Source: an uncultured Bacteroidales bacterium (GTDB taxonomy: Bacteria; Bacteroidota; Bacteroidia; Bacteroidales; UBA932). From it: a stretch of DNA of 11,755 nucleotides. Below the pieces are notes generated by a model. It searched no databases. It saw only the letters and a program-made list of their open reading frames with translations, and was not told the origin of the DNA. Shown piece after piece: positions 1 through 7,267 of this stretch. Location of the stretch: the NCBI GenBank assembly GCA_900322025.1, contig ONYJ01000143.1:1-11755 (forward strand), read 5' to 3'. The translations under genes were made by a program, and so were the position numbers. Numbering within the stretch: the stretch's first letter is position 1; every line of letters starts with the position of its first letter.

Positions 1-1353
1 CAAATAGGCAGCAAATTGGTGAATGTTCTCTACATTCTCGATGAGCCAAGTATTGGCCTGCACCAAAGAGATAACAAGAAACTGATAGATTCTCTTAAAA
101 AGCTCAGAGATGAGGGGAATTCTGTAATGGTGGTTGAACACGATTTAGATACAATGCTCAGCTGCGATTACCTCATAGATTTAGGCCCCGGTGCCGGCAA
201 GGATGGAGGAAGATTATTGTTTAACCTGTCTCCTGCCGACTTAAAGAAGATACCTCTATCCAATATTCGTAAAATGAATAGTTTAACAGCTGAGTACATA
301 CGAGGTATCAGACAGATAGAAATGCCACAGACCAGGCGTAGCGGCAATGGAAAATATCTCACGCTAAAAGAGGCTTGCGGCAACAATCTGAAGAAAGTAA
401 ATCTCAAACTTCCGCTCGGTTGTCTGATAGGAATCAGCGGGGTTAGCGGTAGCGGAAAATCGTCGCTGATAAACCAGACCCTTACACCGATACTTGCCCA
501 CCATTTCTACCGCTCCTCTGTAAGGCCACTTCCTTACACTTCTGTAGAGGGATTAGAAAATTTAGACAAAGTAATTGTTGTAGATCAGGCCCCTATAGGA
601 AGAACACCACGCTCTAATCCGGCTACTTACGTTAATGTTTTTTCTGATATTCGTAAATTGTTCGAAAAAACTCCCGATGCTCAGATTAGAGGTTTTAAAG
701 CCGGCAGATTCTCCTTCAATATAAAGGGCGGCAGATGCGAAAACTGCCGGGGAGCGGGAGTAGAAACTATTCAGATGCATTACCTGCCAAGTGTGTATGT
801 TACTTGCAAAGACTGCCAAGGCAAAAGATATAATGCAGAAACTCTCGAAGTTAAATACAAGGGCAAAAACATTTATGATGTGCTGGATATGACCATAGCA
901 GAGGCTGCTGAGTTCTTTTCTCACATACCATCTATTTATATAAAATTGAAGGCTATGGTAGATGTAGGACTCGGATATATCAAACTTGGTCAGCCTTCTA
1001 CTACATTAAGTGGCGGAGAAAGCCAAAGAGTAAAACTTGCGGCAGAATTATCGAGAAAAGAAACAGGCAATTCCATTTTCTTGTTAGATGAGCCTACCAC
1101 CGGCTTACATTTTGAAGACATCAAAGTTCTTTTAGGAGTACTGCAAAAAATTGTAGATAAGGGTAATACCGTTGTGGTTATTGAGCACAATCTGGATGTG
1201 CTAAAAAGCGTTGACTACATGATAGACATGGGCCCGGAAGGAGGACAGGGAGGAGGACAAATTATAGCAGAAGGCACACCGGAAAAGTTAGTGGAAAATC
1301 CAAAGAGCGTAACCGGCAAATACCTGAAAACCTACATGAATACAAAAAGATAA
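1..1353 (+). CDS. uvrA: UvrA excinuclease ABC subunit A, C-terminal half (5' end outside window)
   Basis: DNA-damage recognition ATPase of nucleotide excision repair; UvrA dimers load UvrB at lesions in the cytoplasm. The reading frame is open from base 1. The first codons already read QIGSKLVNVLYILDEPSIGLH, the Walker B region of the first ABC ATPase, so the TTG at 16 is internal and the true start lies upstream. The second ABC module follows: Walker A GVSGSGKSS (439-465), a zinc finger with CX2C (736-747) and CX2C (805-816) separated by 19 residues, the signature LSGGESQRVKLAAEL (from 1006) and Walker B FLLDEPTTGLH (about 1078-1110). About 450 of the family's roughly 940 residues are present, and every motif expected in this half is intact. 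The stop is TAA at 1351. The nucleoside kinase gene follows after 24 bp, which suggests co-transcription. Family assignment is essentially certain. Confidence 0.97.
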   Translation, partial: QIGSKLVNVLYILDEPSIGLHQRDNKKLIDSLKKLRDEGNSVMVVEHDLDTMLSCDYLIDLGPGAGKDGGRLLFNLSPADLKKIPLSNIRKMNSLTAEYIRGIRQIEMPQTRRSGNGKYLTLKEACGNNLKKVNLKLPLGCLIGISGVSGSGKSSLINQTLTPILAHHFYRSSVRPLPYTSVEGLENLDKVIVVDQAPIGRTPRSNPATYVNVFSDIRKLFEKTPDAQIRGFKAGRFSFNIKGGRCENCRGAGVETIQMHYLPSVYVTCKDCQGKRYNAETLEVKYKGKNIYDVLDMTIAEAAEFFSHIPSIYIKLKAMVDVGLGYIKLGQPSTTLSGGESQRVKLAAELSRKETGNSIFLLDEPTTGLHFEDIKVLLGVLQKIVDKGNTVVVIEHNLDVLKSVDYMIDMGPEGGQGGGQIIAEGTPEKLVENPKSVTGKYLKTYMNTKR

Positions 1354-1377
1354 CATAGAACAAATATCAAATACATC

Positions 1378-3069
1378 ATGACAAAAATCAGAATATATTG
1401 TACCAACAACAAAGAATACTACGAAGTAGATGCCGGAACAACCCTAAAAGAACTTTTGGCCAAAGTTAATCACAACTGGAACAACATGGAGGTTTTGGCG
1501 GCCTATGTTAATCATAGCCTGAAAGAATTGGGATTCCAGCTCTATCTTGCATCCACCATTCATTTTCTGACATACAACGACGAAGATGGTAGAAGATGTT
1601 ATCATAGATCTCTGAATTTCCTCTGTCAGAAAGTCATTTACGATCTCTTCCCAAACAGAGTTCTTTCTTTTGACTATAATCTGCCAAACGGACATTATGG
1701 AGAACTTAAACAAAAAGACAACTTCTCCAAAACAATTCCAATGACGACAGAAGAAGTGGTGATGGTTAGGAAAAAAATGCAAGATTTGGTAAAACAAGAC
1801 CTGCCTTTCATAAAAACCAAAAAAATTAATGCAGAAGCTGTAAGGCTATTTAGGTCCAGAGGCCAAAACTCAAAAGCCATGCTCACAGAAAGCGAGGGAG
1901 AATTCTTTATAACTGCTTACTATATGGATGGATATGGCGATTGTTTTTATGGACCGATGGTATATTCTACCGGTAGCTTAGACAGATGGAGCATATCTCT
2001 GTATAGCGAAGGTTTCTGTCTTCAGGCTCCGAAGATAAAACCTCCGTACGGCTTGCCGGAGCAGAAGTACCAGAAAAAACTTGCTGAAATTTTTGAAGAA
2101 AACAGCAATTGGTGCGATGTGGTGGGAGTGAGAGATATAGCCACTGTAAACAAAGCTATCGGCTTGGGATATGGCAAAATTATGATTTCTGTATCAGAAG
2201 CTCTGCACGAACGCAAATATGCCATGATTGCAGATATGATTGCCCACAGAAAAAAAGATGTAAAACTTGTACTTATATCAGGTCCGTCTTCCAGCGGCAA
2301 AACCACTACCTCCAAGAGAATAGCCCTTCAAATGAAAGTTATAGGACTGAATCCAGTGGTAATAGCCATGGACGATTACTTTGTGAATCGCGAACTCACA
2401 CCTAAAGATGAGAATGGAGAATACGATTTTGAATCTGTATATGCACTCAATCTTGAACTTCTCAACGACCATCTAAACAAGCTATTTCAAGGAAAAGAAG
2501 TTACCCTGCCGAAATTCGATTTTGGTACGGGAAAGAGCTCTCTTACCGGAGCCACTATCAGGATGAAAGAGGGAGATGTTCTGCTTATGGAAGGCATACA
2601 TGCGCTCAATCCGGTGCTGACAGAAAAAATAGACGATTCGCTCAAATTTAAGGTATATGCCTCTGCGCTCACCTCACTCTCCATAGATGAAAACAATCAT
2701 ATCTCCACAACAGACTGCCGCAAACTACGCAGAATGGTGAGAGATTTCAACTTTAGAGGATACAGTGCAGAAGAAACAATTACCAGATGGCCGAGCGTTG
2801 TTAGGGGAGAAAGAAGCAATATCTTTACATTTCAGGAAAATGCAGATATAATGTTCAATTCCTCACTACTTTATGAATTGCCGCTGTTAAAGTATTTTGC
2901 AGAACCGCTGCTAAGAAGAATATCGCCAATGAGCCCGGCCTATGCAGAAAGTTTGAGGCTTCTGAATTTCCTCAGCAGAATAGTTCCCCTCACACCGGAA
3001 GAACAACAGGCCATTCCGCCTACTTCTGTAATGAGAGAATTTATAGGGGGAAGTACCTTTACCTATTGA
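1378..3069 (+). CDS. Nucleoside (uridine-type) kinase with TGS and ThrRS-like N-terminal domains
   Basis: Probable cytoplasmic nucleoside kinase of the uridine kinase/phosphoribulokinase P-loop family, 563 residues. Residues 1-60 resemble a TGS domain. Residues 60-240 resemble the second additional domain of threonyl-tRNA synthetase (HFLTYNDEDGRRCYHRS at 62-78). The kinase domain starts near 295 with Walker A GPSSSGKTT (302-310), then the IAMDDYF segment (329-335) with the expected catalytic Asp, and PKFDFGTGKSS (378-388). A lid-like segment follows, rich in Arg, containing RRMVRDFNFRGYSAEETITRW. No aminoacylation core or anticodon domain is present, so it is not a tRNA synthetase. This architecture is a known bacterial family usually annotated uridine kinase or nucleoside kinase; its exact substrate cannot be read from the sequence. 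ATG at 1378 is the only start giving a full TGS domain. There is no clear Shine-Dalgarno, and the gene probably shares the uvrA transcript. A strong terminator follows. Confidence 0.9.
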   Translation: MTKIRIYCTNNKEYYEVDAGTTLKELLAKVNHNWNNMEVLAAYVNHSLKELGFQLYLASTIHFLTYNDEDGRRCYHRSLNFLCQKVIYDLFPNRVLSFDYNLPNGHYGELKQKDNFSKTIPMTTEEVVMVRKKMQDLVKQDLPFIKTKKINAEAVRLFRSRGQNSKAMLTESEGEFFITAYYMDGYGDCFYGPMVYSTGSLDRWSISLYSEGFCLQAPKIKPPYGLPEQKYQKKLAEIFEENSNWCDVVGVRDIATVNKAIGLGYGKIMISVSEALHERKYAMIADMIAHRKKDVKLVLISGPSSSGKTTTSKRIALQMKVIGLNPVVIAMDDYFVNRELTPKDENGEYDFESVYALNLELLNDHLNKLFQGKEVTLPKFDFGTGKSSLTGATIRMKEGDVLLMEGIHALNPVLTEKIDDSLKFKVYASALTSLSIDENNHISTTDCRKLRRMVRDFNFRGYSAEETITRWPSVVRGERSNIFTFQENADIMFNSSLLYELPLLKYFAEPLLRRISPMSPAYAESLRLLNFLSRIVPLTPEEQQAIPPTSVMREFIGGSTFTY

Positions 3070-3088
3070 TGCTATACCTTGATTTTAA

Positions 3089-3124
3089 CGGCATTATCCG
3101 TTCAGGATGATGCCGGTTTTTTTT
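3089..3124 (+). terminator. Rho-independent terminator of the uvrA-nucleoside kinase unit
   Basis: An 11-bp stem, CGGCATTATCC (3089-3099) with GGATGATGCCG (3105-3115), has one G-T wobble and a 5-base loop GTTCA. It is followed by G and eight T (3117-3124). It lies 20 bp after the nucleoside kinase stop and points rightwards. It also overlaps the last nine codons and stop of the convergent response regulator gene. Read leftwards the hairpin is followed by TTAAAATC, with no long T run, so it should terminate well only in the plus direction. Confidence 0.88.
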
Positions 3125-3792
3125 ATTATCTCAATACTCACGCTTGGATCTGCCTTTAGGGCTCGGCGAAGCTTGTCTATCTGCACATCCAAATTATGAG
3201 ATATACTGTCGTTGTTATAATCGCCCCAGATAGTTGCCTGTATTTTTTTGCGATCTACACATTTCCCCATTTCGCGACACAACATTTCCAAAACCTTTGC
3301 TCCTGTTGGAGTTATGCGTATCTGAGTGCCGGCTCCCTCTCCCTCCGTTGTTTCCAAGCATCTGGAGGCAGTGTCAAACTTAAACCTTCCTATTCTATAG
3401 CTGTTTTCAGACTGAGGTCCTATTCCCCTATGTTGCAACAAAGAGCGTATGTTTAAATCTAACTGTCGCACATTAAAAGGCTTCTTCAAATACATATTAG
3501 CTCCACTCTGTTTGAGAAACTCCATTTTGCCTGTAAGCACAATAATAGGCACATCGTTCTTTGAAGCCCTTATCTGCTCTATCATGGCATTGCCATCCAT
3601 ACCATCCCCCATTTCAAGATCTGTAACTATTATATCCGGCCTAAATACAGCAACAGCTTTAAGACCTTCTGCTCCATCTGATGCAGTTTCTACAATATAC
3701 TCAGACTCTTGGTCGGCAGTCTTTTTCAGCAGAGTTCTCTTTATAAGAAAACTGAGATTAGTATCGTCTTCTACTATTAGCAGCCTTATCAT
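3094..3792 (-). CDS. OmpR/PhoB-type two-component response regulator
   Basis: DNA-binding response regulator of 232 residues, presumably phosphorylated by the histidine kinase encoded just upstream. The receiver domain (1-115) shows the acidic pair E8/D9/D10, the phosphoacceptor Asp D58 in IIVTDLEM, switch Thr T87 in IIVLTGK, and K104 in YLKKPF. The distance from T87 to K104 is 17 residues, against about 22 in CheY-like receivers, so the beta4-alpha4 region is shortened. A linker leads to a winged-helix output domain (about 127-232) with ITPTGAKVLEMLC, DRKKIQATIWGD and the recognition helix HNLDVQIDKLRRAL (about 198-211). The C-terminus KKTGIILNG stands where GVGYRL is usual. The start ATG at 3792 gives the canonical MIRLLIVEDD beginning. 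The gene lies 23 bp after the kinase stop, in one operon with it. Target genes are unknown. Its 3' end doubles as the terminator of the convergent unit. Confidence 0.93.
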   Translation of the reverse strand: MIRLLIVEDDTNLSFLIKRTLLKKTADQESEYIVETASDGAEGLKAVAVFRPDIIVTDLEMGDGMDGNAMIEQIRASKNDVPIIVLTGKMEFLKQSGANMYLKKPFNVRQLDLNIRSLLQHRGIGPQSENSYRIGRFKFDTASRCLETTEGEGAGTQIRITPTGAKVLEMLCREMGKCVDRKKIQATIWGDYNNDSISHNLDVQIDKLRRALKADPSVSIEIIKKTGIILNG

Positions 3793-3815
3793 AATTTTTT
3801 GTATTTAGCAATGCC

Positions 3816-5129
3816 TTACCCTTGAATTTCATATTGCCGCCGAGAAGGAAAGCCAAGTATGACTTCTGTAAACAACCCCTCCTTACTCTCTATCTTTATA
3901 TACCCCCCAAAAAATTTCATAAGTTGATATACATAGTTCAGCCCTATCCCATGACCGGATATTCCAACGGTATTTTCTCCTCTCTCAAATTTACGCAGTA
4001 GCCTTTTTGAAGCATCTGCACAAAAACCTATACCGTTATCTTTTATTCTGAGTTCCGTTATCTTTCCTCTTTTTATGCTCCTGACCGATATGCTTACCTC
4101 CTCTTTAGAATATTTTATGGAGTTATCAACTATATTGTCAACTATTTCTGTGAGATACATCAAATCTGCTATAAGCCACTTCTCCTGAGACAAATCTGCA
4201 GAAAAAGAAATTTTCTTCTGCGGCTTACTCTCCCGCCTGTGTCCACTATCTGTCTGCGGATAAAGTGTTTGCAACTTACTTTTTACACTACCGAAAAACT
4301 GCTCCAGATCTATCTTCTCATACACAAACTTCAGTTTTTTATTATCCACTTTAGCCACATTTATAACCTTTTCGCAAATACGGTTAAGATGATTACATTC
4401 TTCTTCTAAAATTCTGAGTTGCTCCACGGTATCCGGATTAGATATTATGGCTGCATTTTCCTTAAAATCTTCTGCAATTATCATGATAGAAGACAGCGGA
4501 GTTTTCATATCGTGAATCATTGCATAGGTATGATCTTTACGGAGATTGTTTATAAAAGTGGCTTTGTTTAATGTGCATATTACCTTGTAAAGACAGTAGA
4601 TAACAAATAGAACTATCAATACAGAAAATATTATCAGGCCGTTCAAAGAAGGCAGAATTGCCTTGTAAGGATTGGTGATTACCGCAGCTATACCCTTTGA
4701 TAGGTCTGAAGATACCGGTATTACATGCGTTGTAAGACTCGAAAAAGACATTCTATCTGCAGCAGGTTCGGAAAGAAAATCTTCGGCTGTATGAAAAACG
4801 GTGGTATCGTTATCGGTCTCTATTATTCTAAAGCTCAGCGCTTGCAGCCCTTCTTCTTCCAAACCAAGAGCAAACAGCATGGCGAGCGTATCTTTGTTCA
4901 GAGTACTTCCCCTTGCCTCTAAAACACTTTGTACTATCATAAGCGTAGCACGCTCAGTTTCTCCAAGCCTCAGCATGGCCTCTTCTTCTACAGCATTTCT
5001 AAATCGTTCATCTACCACAGAATACAGATTGCTTTCGAGCGAAGAGTAAACTCTCTCCAACAGCAGATATTGCAGAGGCAGCAAAGCTACCGCCGCCAGC
5101 AAAGCCAATATCTTGAAATACCACTTCAT
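3816..5129 (-). CDS. Membrane sensor histidine kinase
   Basis: Inner-membrane sensor kinase of 437 residues, paired with the downstream response regulator. TM1 is about 5-24 and TM2 about 160-183, enclosing a periplasmic sensor region of roughly 135 residues with no domain I recognise. The cytoplasmic part starts with the dimerisation/phosphoacceptor helix, with H206 in MIHDMKTPLSSI, the classical H box followed by TP. The HATPase_c domain has the N box EIVDNIVDNSIKYS (N332, N336), G1 box DNGIG (364-368), an F-box-like LLRKFERG (377-384) and G2 box GHGIGL (392-397), and ends at GLFTEVILGFP. No HAMP domain is evident between TM2 and the H box, only about 20 residues. The start ATG at 5129 lies one base after the TAG of the PfkB kinase gene, so translation is probably coupled. 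All catalytic residues needed for autophosphorylation are visible. The signal sensed is unknown. Confidence 0.93.
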   Translation of the reverse strand: MKWYFKILALLAAVALLPLQYLLLERVYSSLESNLYSVVDERFRNAVEEEAMLRLGETERATLMIVQSVLEARGSTLNKDTLAMLFALGLEEEGLQALSFRIIETDNDTTVFHTAEDFLSEPAADRMSFSSLTTHVIPVSSDLSKGIAAVITNPYKAILPSLNGLIIFSVLIVLFVIYCLYKVICTLNKATFINNLRKDHTYAMIHDMKTPLSSIMIIAEDFKENAAIISNPDTVEQLRILEEECNHLNRICEKVINVAKVDNKKLKFVYEKIDLEQFFGSVKSKLQTLYPQTDSGHRRESKPQKKISFSADLSQEKWLIADLMYLTEIVDNIVDNSIKYSKEEVSISVRSIKRGKITELRIKDNGIGFCADASKRLLRKFERGENTVGISGHGIGLNYVYQLMKFFGGYIKIESKEGLFTEVILGFPSRRQYEIQG

Positions 5130-5130
5130 T

Positions 5131-6120
5131 CTATGCAGAAGAAACTATCTCAGCCACCCCATTTCTTATAATGTTCCAACTATCGCCACTCATTTTTGTA
5201 CCTACAATTTCAACCACTTTGGAAGAAACAAAAGAACCTATCTTACCACAAGCCTCTATAGGCAAGTTGCGGGCATATCCATACAAAAAGCCGGAAGCAA
5301 ATAAATCTCCCGCACCGGTAGCATCCACCTTATTAGCCGGATATGGCTGTATCATATATTTTTTACCGGCAGTTCCCACATACGAGCCATGAGGCCCTAT
5401 CTTTACAATACCCACCTTGCATATAGCAGACAAAGCCTCTAAGGCCTCCTCCGGTGGGAGATGTGTAAAAGCCTTTGCTTCTGTTTCGTTAGCAAAAACA
5501 ATATCTACATATTCTTTAACCACCTTGTGTAAAAAATCGAAGTTGCTTTCTACTACATTATAACTTGCCAAATCTAAAGAAATGGTCTGGCCGAGTTTCT
5601 TGCCTATTTCCAATGCTCGCAAAACAAGGTCTTGATTTTGAACGAGATAACCTTCTATATGCAGCATATCGTATCCCTTGAAAGTATCTTCTTTAAGATC
5701 TTGGGCGCACAACTCCAAGGCTGCCCCCATATAGTCTGCAAATGTTCGTTCTGAGTTGGGCGGTGTTATAAAAACAATAGCCCTTCCACTTGAATCTTTA
5801 CCTGTTAGCAACATCGGAGATATTCCAACCTGCTCCTGCCCCATACGGAAAAGCCGCCCTATTTCATCGTCTCCAACTTTTCCGATAAAACCACTTTTCA
5901 TACCAAGACTGGCGCAACCGGCTATAGTATTAGCCGCACTACCTCCCGGAACTACCTCTATATTACGGTCTTTTATTTCTGCCCATATAGTTGCGGCTGT
6001 GGCGCTGTCTATCCACTGCATACTACCAACAGGAAGCTTATATCGCTTTAACATTGTATCGTCTGGCATAACTGCCAAAACATCTGTTAGCGCATTGCCT
6101 ATACCTATTATCGACTTCAT
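5131..6120 (-). CDS. PfkB-family kinase, adenosine kinase/ribokinase-like
   Basis: Cytoplasmic ATP-dependent kinase of the PfkB (ribokinase) superfamily, 329 residues, probably acting on a nucleoside such as adenosine or on a sugar. The N-terminal IGIGNALTDVLA (5-16) is typical of this family's first strand. PfkB signature 1 is GGSAANTIAGCASLG (59-73), followed by GKVGDDEIG (80-88). The NETE motif is at 211-214. Signature 2 is DATGAGDLFASGFLYG (266-281), with anion-hole GAGD and catalytic base D272. The length fits the family. The frame is open further upstream to an ATG at 6315, but the motif start and the divergent gene beginning at 6202 make ATG 6120 the right choice. The gene is first in an operon with the histidine kinase (1-bp gap) and the response regulator. 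A TACCTTTG element lies upstream. Substrate specificity cannot be fixed by eye; Bacteroidales homologues are usually called adenosine kinase. Confidence 0.92.
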   Translation of the reverse strand: MKSIIGIGNALTDVLAVMPDDTMLKRYKLPVGSMQWIDSATAATIWAEIKDRNIEVVPGGSAANTIAGCASLGMKSGFIGKVGDDEIGRLFRMGQEQVGISPMLLTGKDSSGRAIVFITPPNSERTFADYMGAALELCAQDLKEDTFKGYDMLHIEGYLVQNQDLVLRALEIGKKLGQTISLDLASYNVVESNFDFLHKVVKEYVDIVFANETEAKAFTHLPPEEALEALSAICKVGIVKIGPHGSYVGTAGKKYMIQPYPANKVDATGAGDLFASGFLYGYARNLPIEACGKIGSFVSSKVVEIVGTKMSGDSWNIIRNGVAEIVSSA

Positions 6121-6149
6121 TGTAGCTGTCTTAAAGATTTGCTCATTTA

Positions 6150-6157
6150 CAAAGGTA
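6150..6157 (-). promoter_or_regulatory. Candidate Bacteroidetes -7 element for the PfkB-kinase operon
   Basis: TACCTTTG on the minus strand matches TAnnTTTG, the Bacteroidetes sigma-A -7 consensus. It is 29 bp upstream of the kinase start and would give a leader of roughly 20 bases. No good TTTG -33 partner is seen at the usual 19-21 bp spacing, so support rests on one box and position. Confidence 0.4.
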
Positions 6158-6171
6158 TCATTTATTTTGCG

Positions 6172-6179
6172 TAAATTTG
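6172..6179 (+). promoter_or_regulatory. Candidate Bacteroidetes -7 element for the flippase-like/GH77-like unit
   Basis: TAAATTTG matches TAnnTTTG and stands 22 bp before the ATG at 6202. It is offset from the opposing -7 candidate in the same 81-bp divergent gap. The same TAAATTTGTT string recurs before radA. No clear -33 TTTG is seen at proper spacing. Confidence 0.4.
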
Positions 6180-6201
6180 TTCTGTTTCTAAAAAAAGAGT
6201 T

Positions 6202-7239
6202 ATGCATCATAGAAAAACCGAAAGGTTTTCTGCAAAACATATTATTACATACGGCCTTATGCTGGTTCTTGCGCTGGTTCTTTTGTATTTCAGCTTTAAA
6301 GAAATCAGCTGGCACGAACTGCAGCAGGCTCTAAAAGAATGCAAATGGGGCTGGATTGTACTGGCTATAGTGTTAGGATTCCTTGAATTTGTAGCAAGAG
6401 GTGCAAGATGGAATCTACTGCTCAAACAAATAGATAAAGATTCTTCTGTGTCGGCCTCGTATCATGGAGTAACTATCGGTAATTTGGCAAACTTTGCCTT
6501 CCCAAGAATAGGAGAATTCGTAAGATGCGGTGTAGTTTCCACCCTAAAGAAAAAGACAACCTTTGAAGGAGCCTTAGGTACTGTAGTTGTAGAAAGAGCT
6601 TGGGATTTATTATGCCTAATAATCGCAGCTTTGGTATTCGCTCTCGCATATTGGAAGCAATTTGGTCATTTCTTCAAAACCCAAATGATAGATCCAGCCT
6701 CCGGAAAGTTTTCTTCCATATCGCTGATACTCTTAGCGGTAGCTGTTCTGTTATTTATAGTTGCTTTAATTGTATTCTTTGCAATAAAAGGCAAGTTATC
6801 TAAAACAAAAATCGGCTCAAAAATCGTGAGCTTTGTTTCAAATATGTGGAATGGCATAAAGGCTGCCCTAAAACTAAAAAACAAATGGCAGTTTTTATTC
6901 TATACCTTTTTTCTGTGGTTCTGCTTTCTGGCTACAAGTATGTGTACCATAGAGGCTTTCTCTGCTCTCGCCGAGCTTGGGTGGAAGGATGCTCTATTCC
7001 TCATGATTGTTGGAAGTTTCGGCTGGGTTGTACCTGTTCAGGGAGGAATTGGAGCCTACCACTTTATAATAGCATTGGCGGTATCTCAGTTCTATGGAGT
7101 ACAATGGAGCGATGGAGTAATATACGCAACTATCAGCCACGAATCTCAAGTTTTTGCAATGATTGTATGCGGAGTAATTTCCGTTATATACTATACACTT
7201 AGAAAAAGAAAGTTTATAGACTCAAGAAACACCGCATAA
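6202..7239 (+). CDS. Flippase-like multi-spanning membrane protein (UPF0104 / LPG synthase TM family)
   Basis: Integral inner-membrane protein of 345 residues in the family that includes the membrane half of lysylphosphatidylglycerol synthase (MprF) and AglD-like proteins. Hydrophobic segments lie about at 13-31, 49-65, 127-150, 172-195, 231-255, 263-284, 285-298 and 310-333. Family motifs are the loop FPRIGEFVR (100-108), VERAWDL (130-136) and PVQGGIGAYH (278-287). There is no soluble aminoacyl-transferase domain, so this is the stand-alone form whose role is thought to be lipid or lipid-linked substrate translocation; that is known for only a few members and is inference here. The N-terminus and the last 13 residues are basic (RKRKFIDSR), suggesting cytoplasmic ends. 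ATG 6202 is the first in-frame start after the divergent kinase. The GH77-like gene follows after 28 bp, likely on the same transcript. Confidence 0.85.
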   Translation: MHHRKTERFSAKHIITYGLMLVLALVLLYFSFKEISWHELQQALKECKWGWIVLAIVLGFLEFVARGARWNLLLKQIDKDSSVSASYHGVTIGNLANFAFPRIGEFVRCGVVSTLKKKTTFEGALGTVVVERAWDLLCLIIAALVFALAYWKQFGHFFKTQMIDPASGKFSSISLILLAVAVLLFIVALIVFFAIKGKLSKTKIGSKIVSFVSNMWNGIKAALKLKNKWQFLFYTFFLWFCFLATSMCTIEAFSALAELGWKDALFLMIVGSFGWVVPVQGGIGAYHFIIALAVSQFYGVQWSDGVIYATISHESQVFAMIVCGVISVIYYTLRKRKFIDSRNTA

Positions 7240-7267
7240 AAATTAGCGTATATTTCTTCAAAGCACG

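Noticed and set aside
16..18. TTG at 16 as the start of a separate 445-residue protein
   Set aside because: The frame is open back to base 1 and those codons (QIGSK) match UvrA, so the gene is cut by the window edge.
3094..3130. Bidirectional terminator for both convergent units
   Set aside because: On the minus strand the hairpin is followed by TTAAAATC with no long T run. Leftward termination here is not supported by the sequence.
6121..6315. N-terminal extension of the PfkB kinase frame to an ATG at 6315 (65 extra residues)
   Set aside because: The extension has no family similarity, overlaps the start of the divergent flippase-like gene, and would swallow both -7 candidates. The motif IGIGNALTD starts right after the ATG at 6120.
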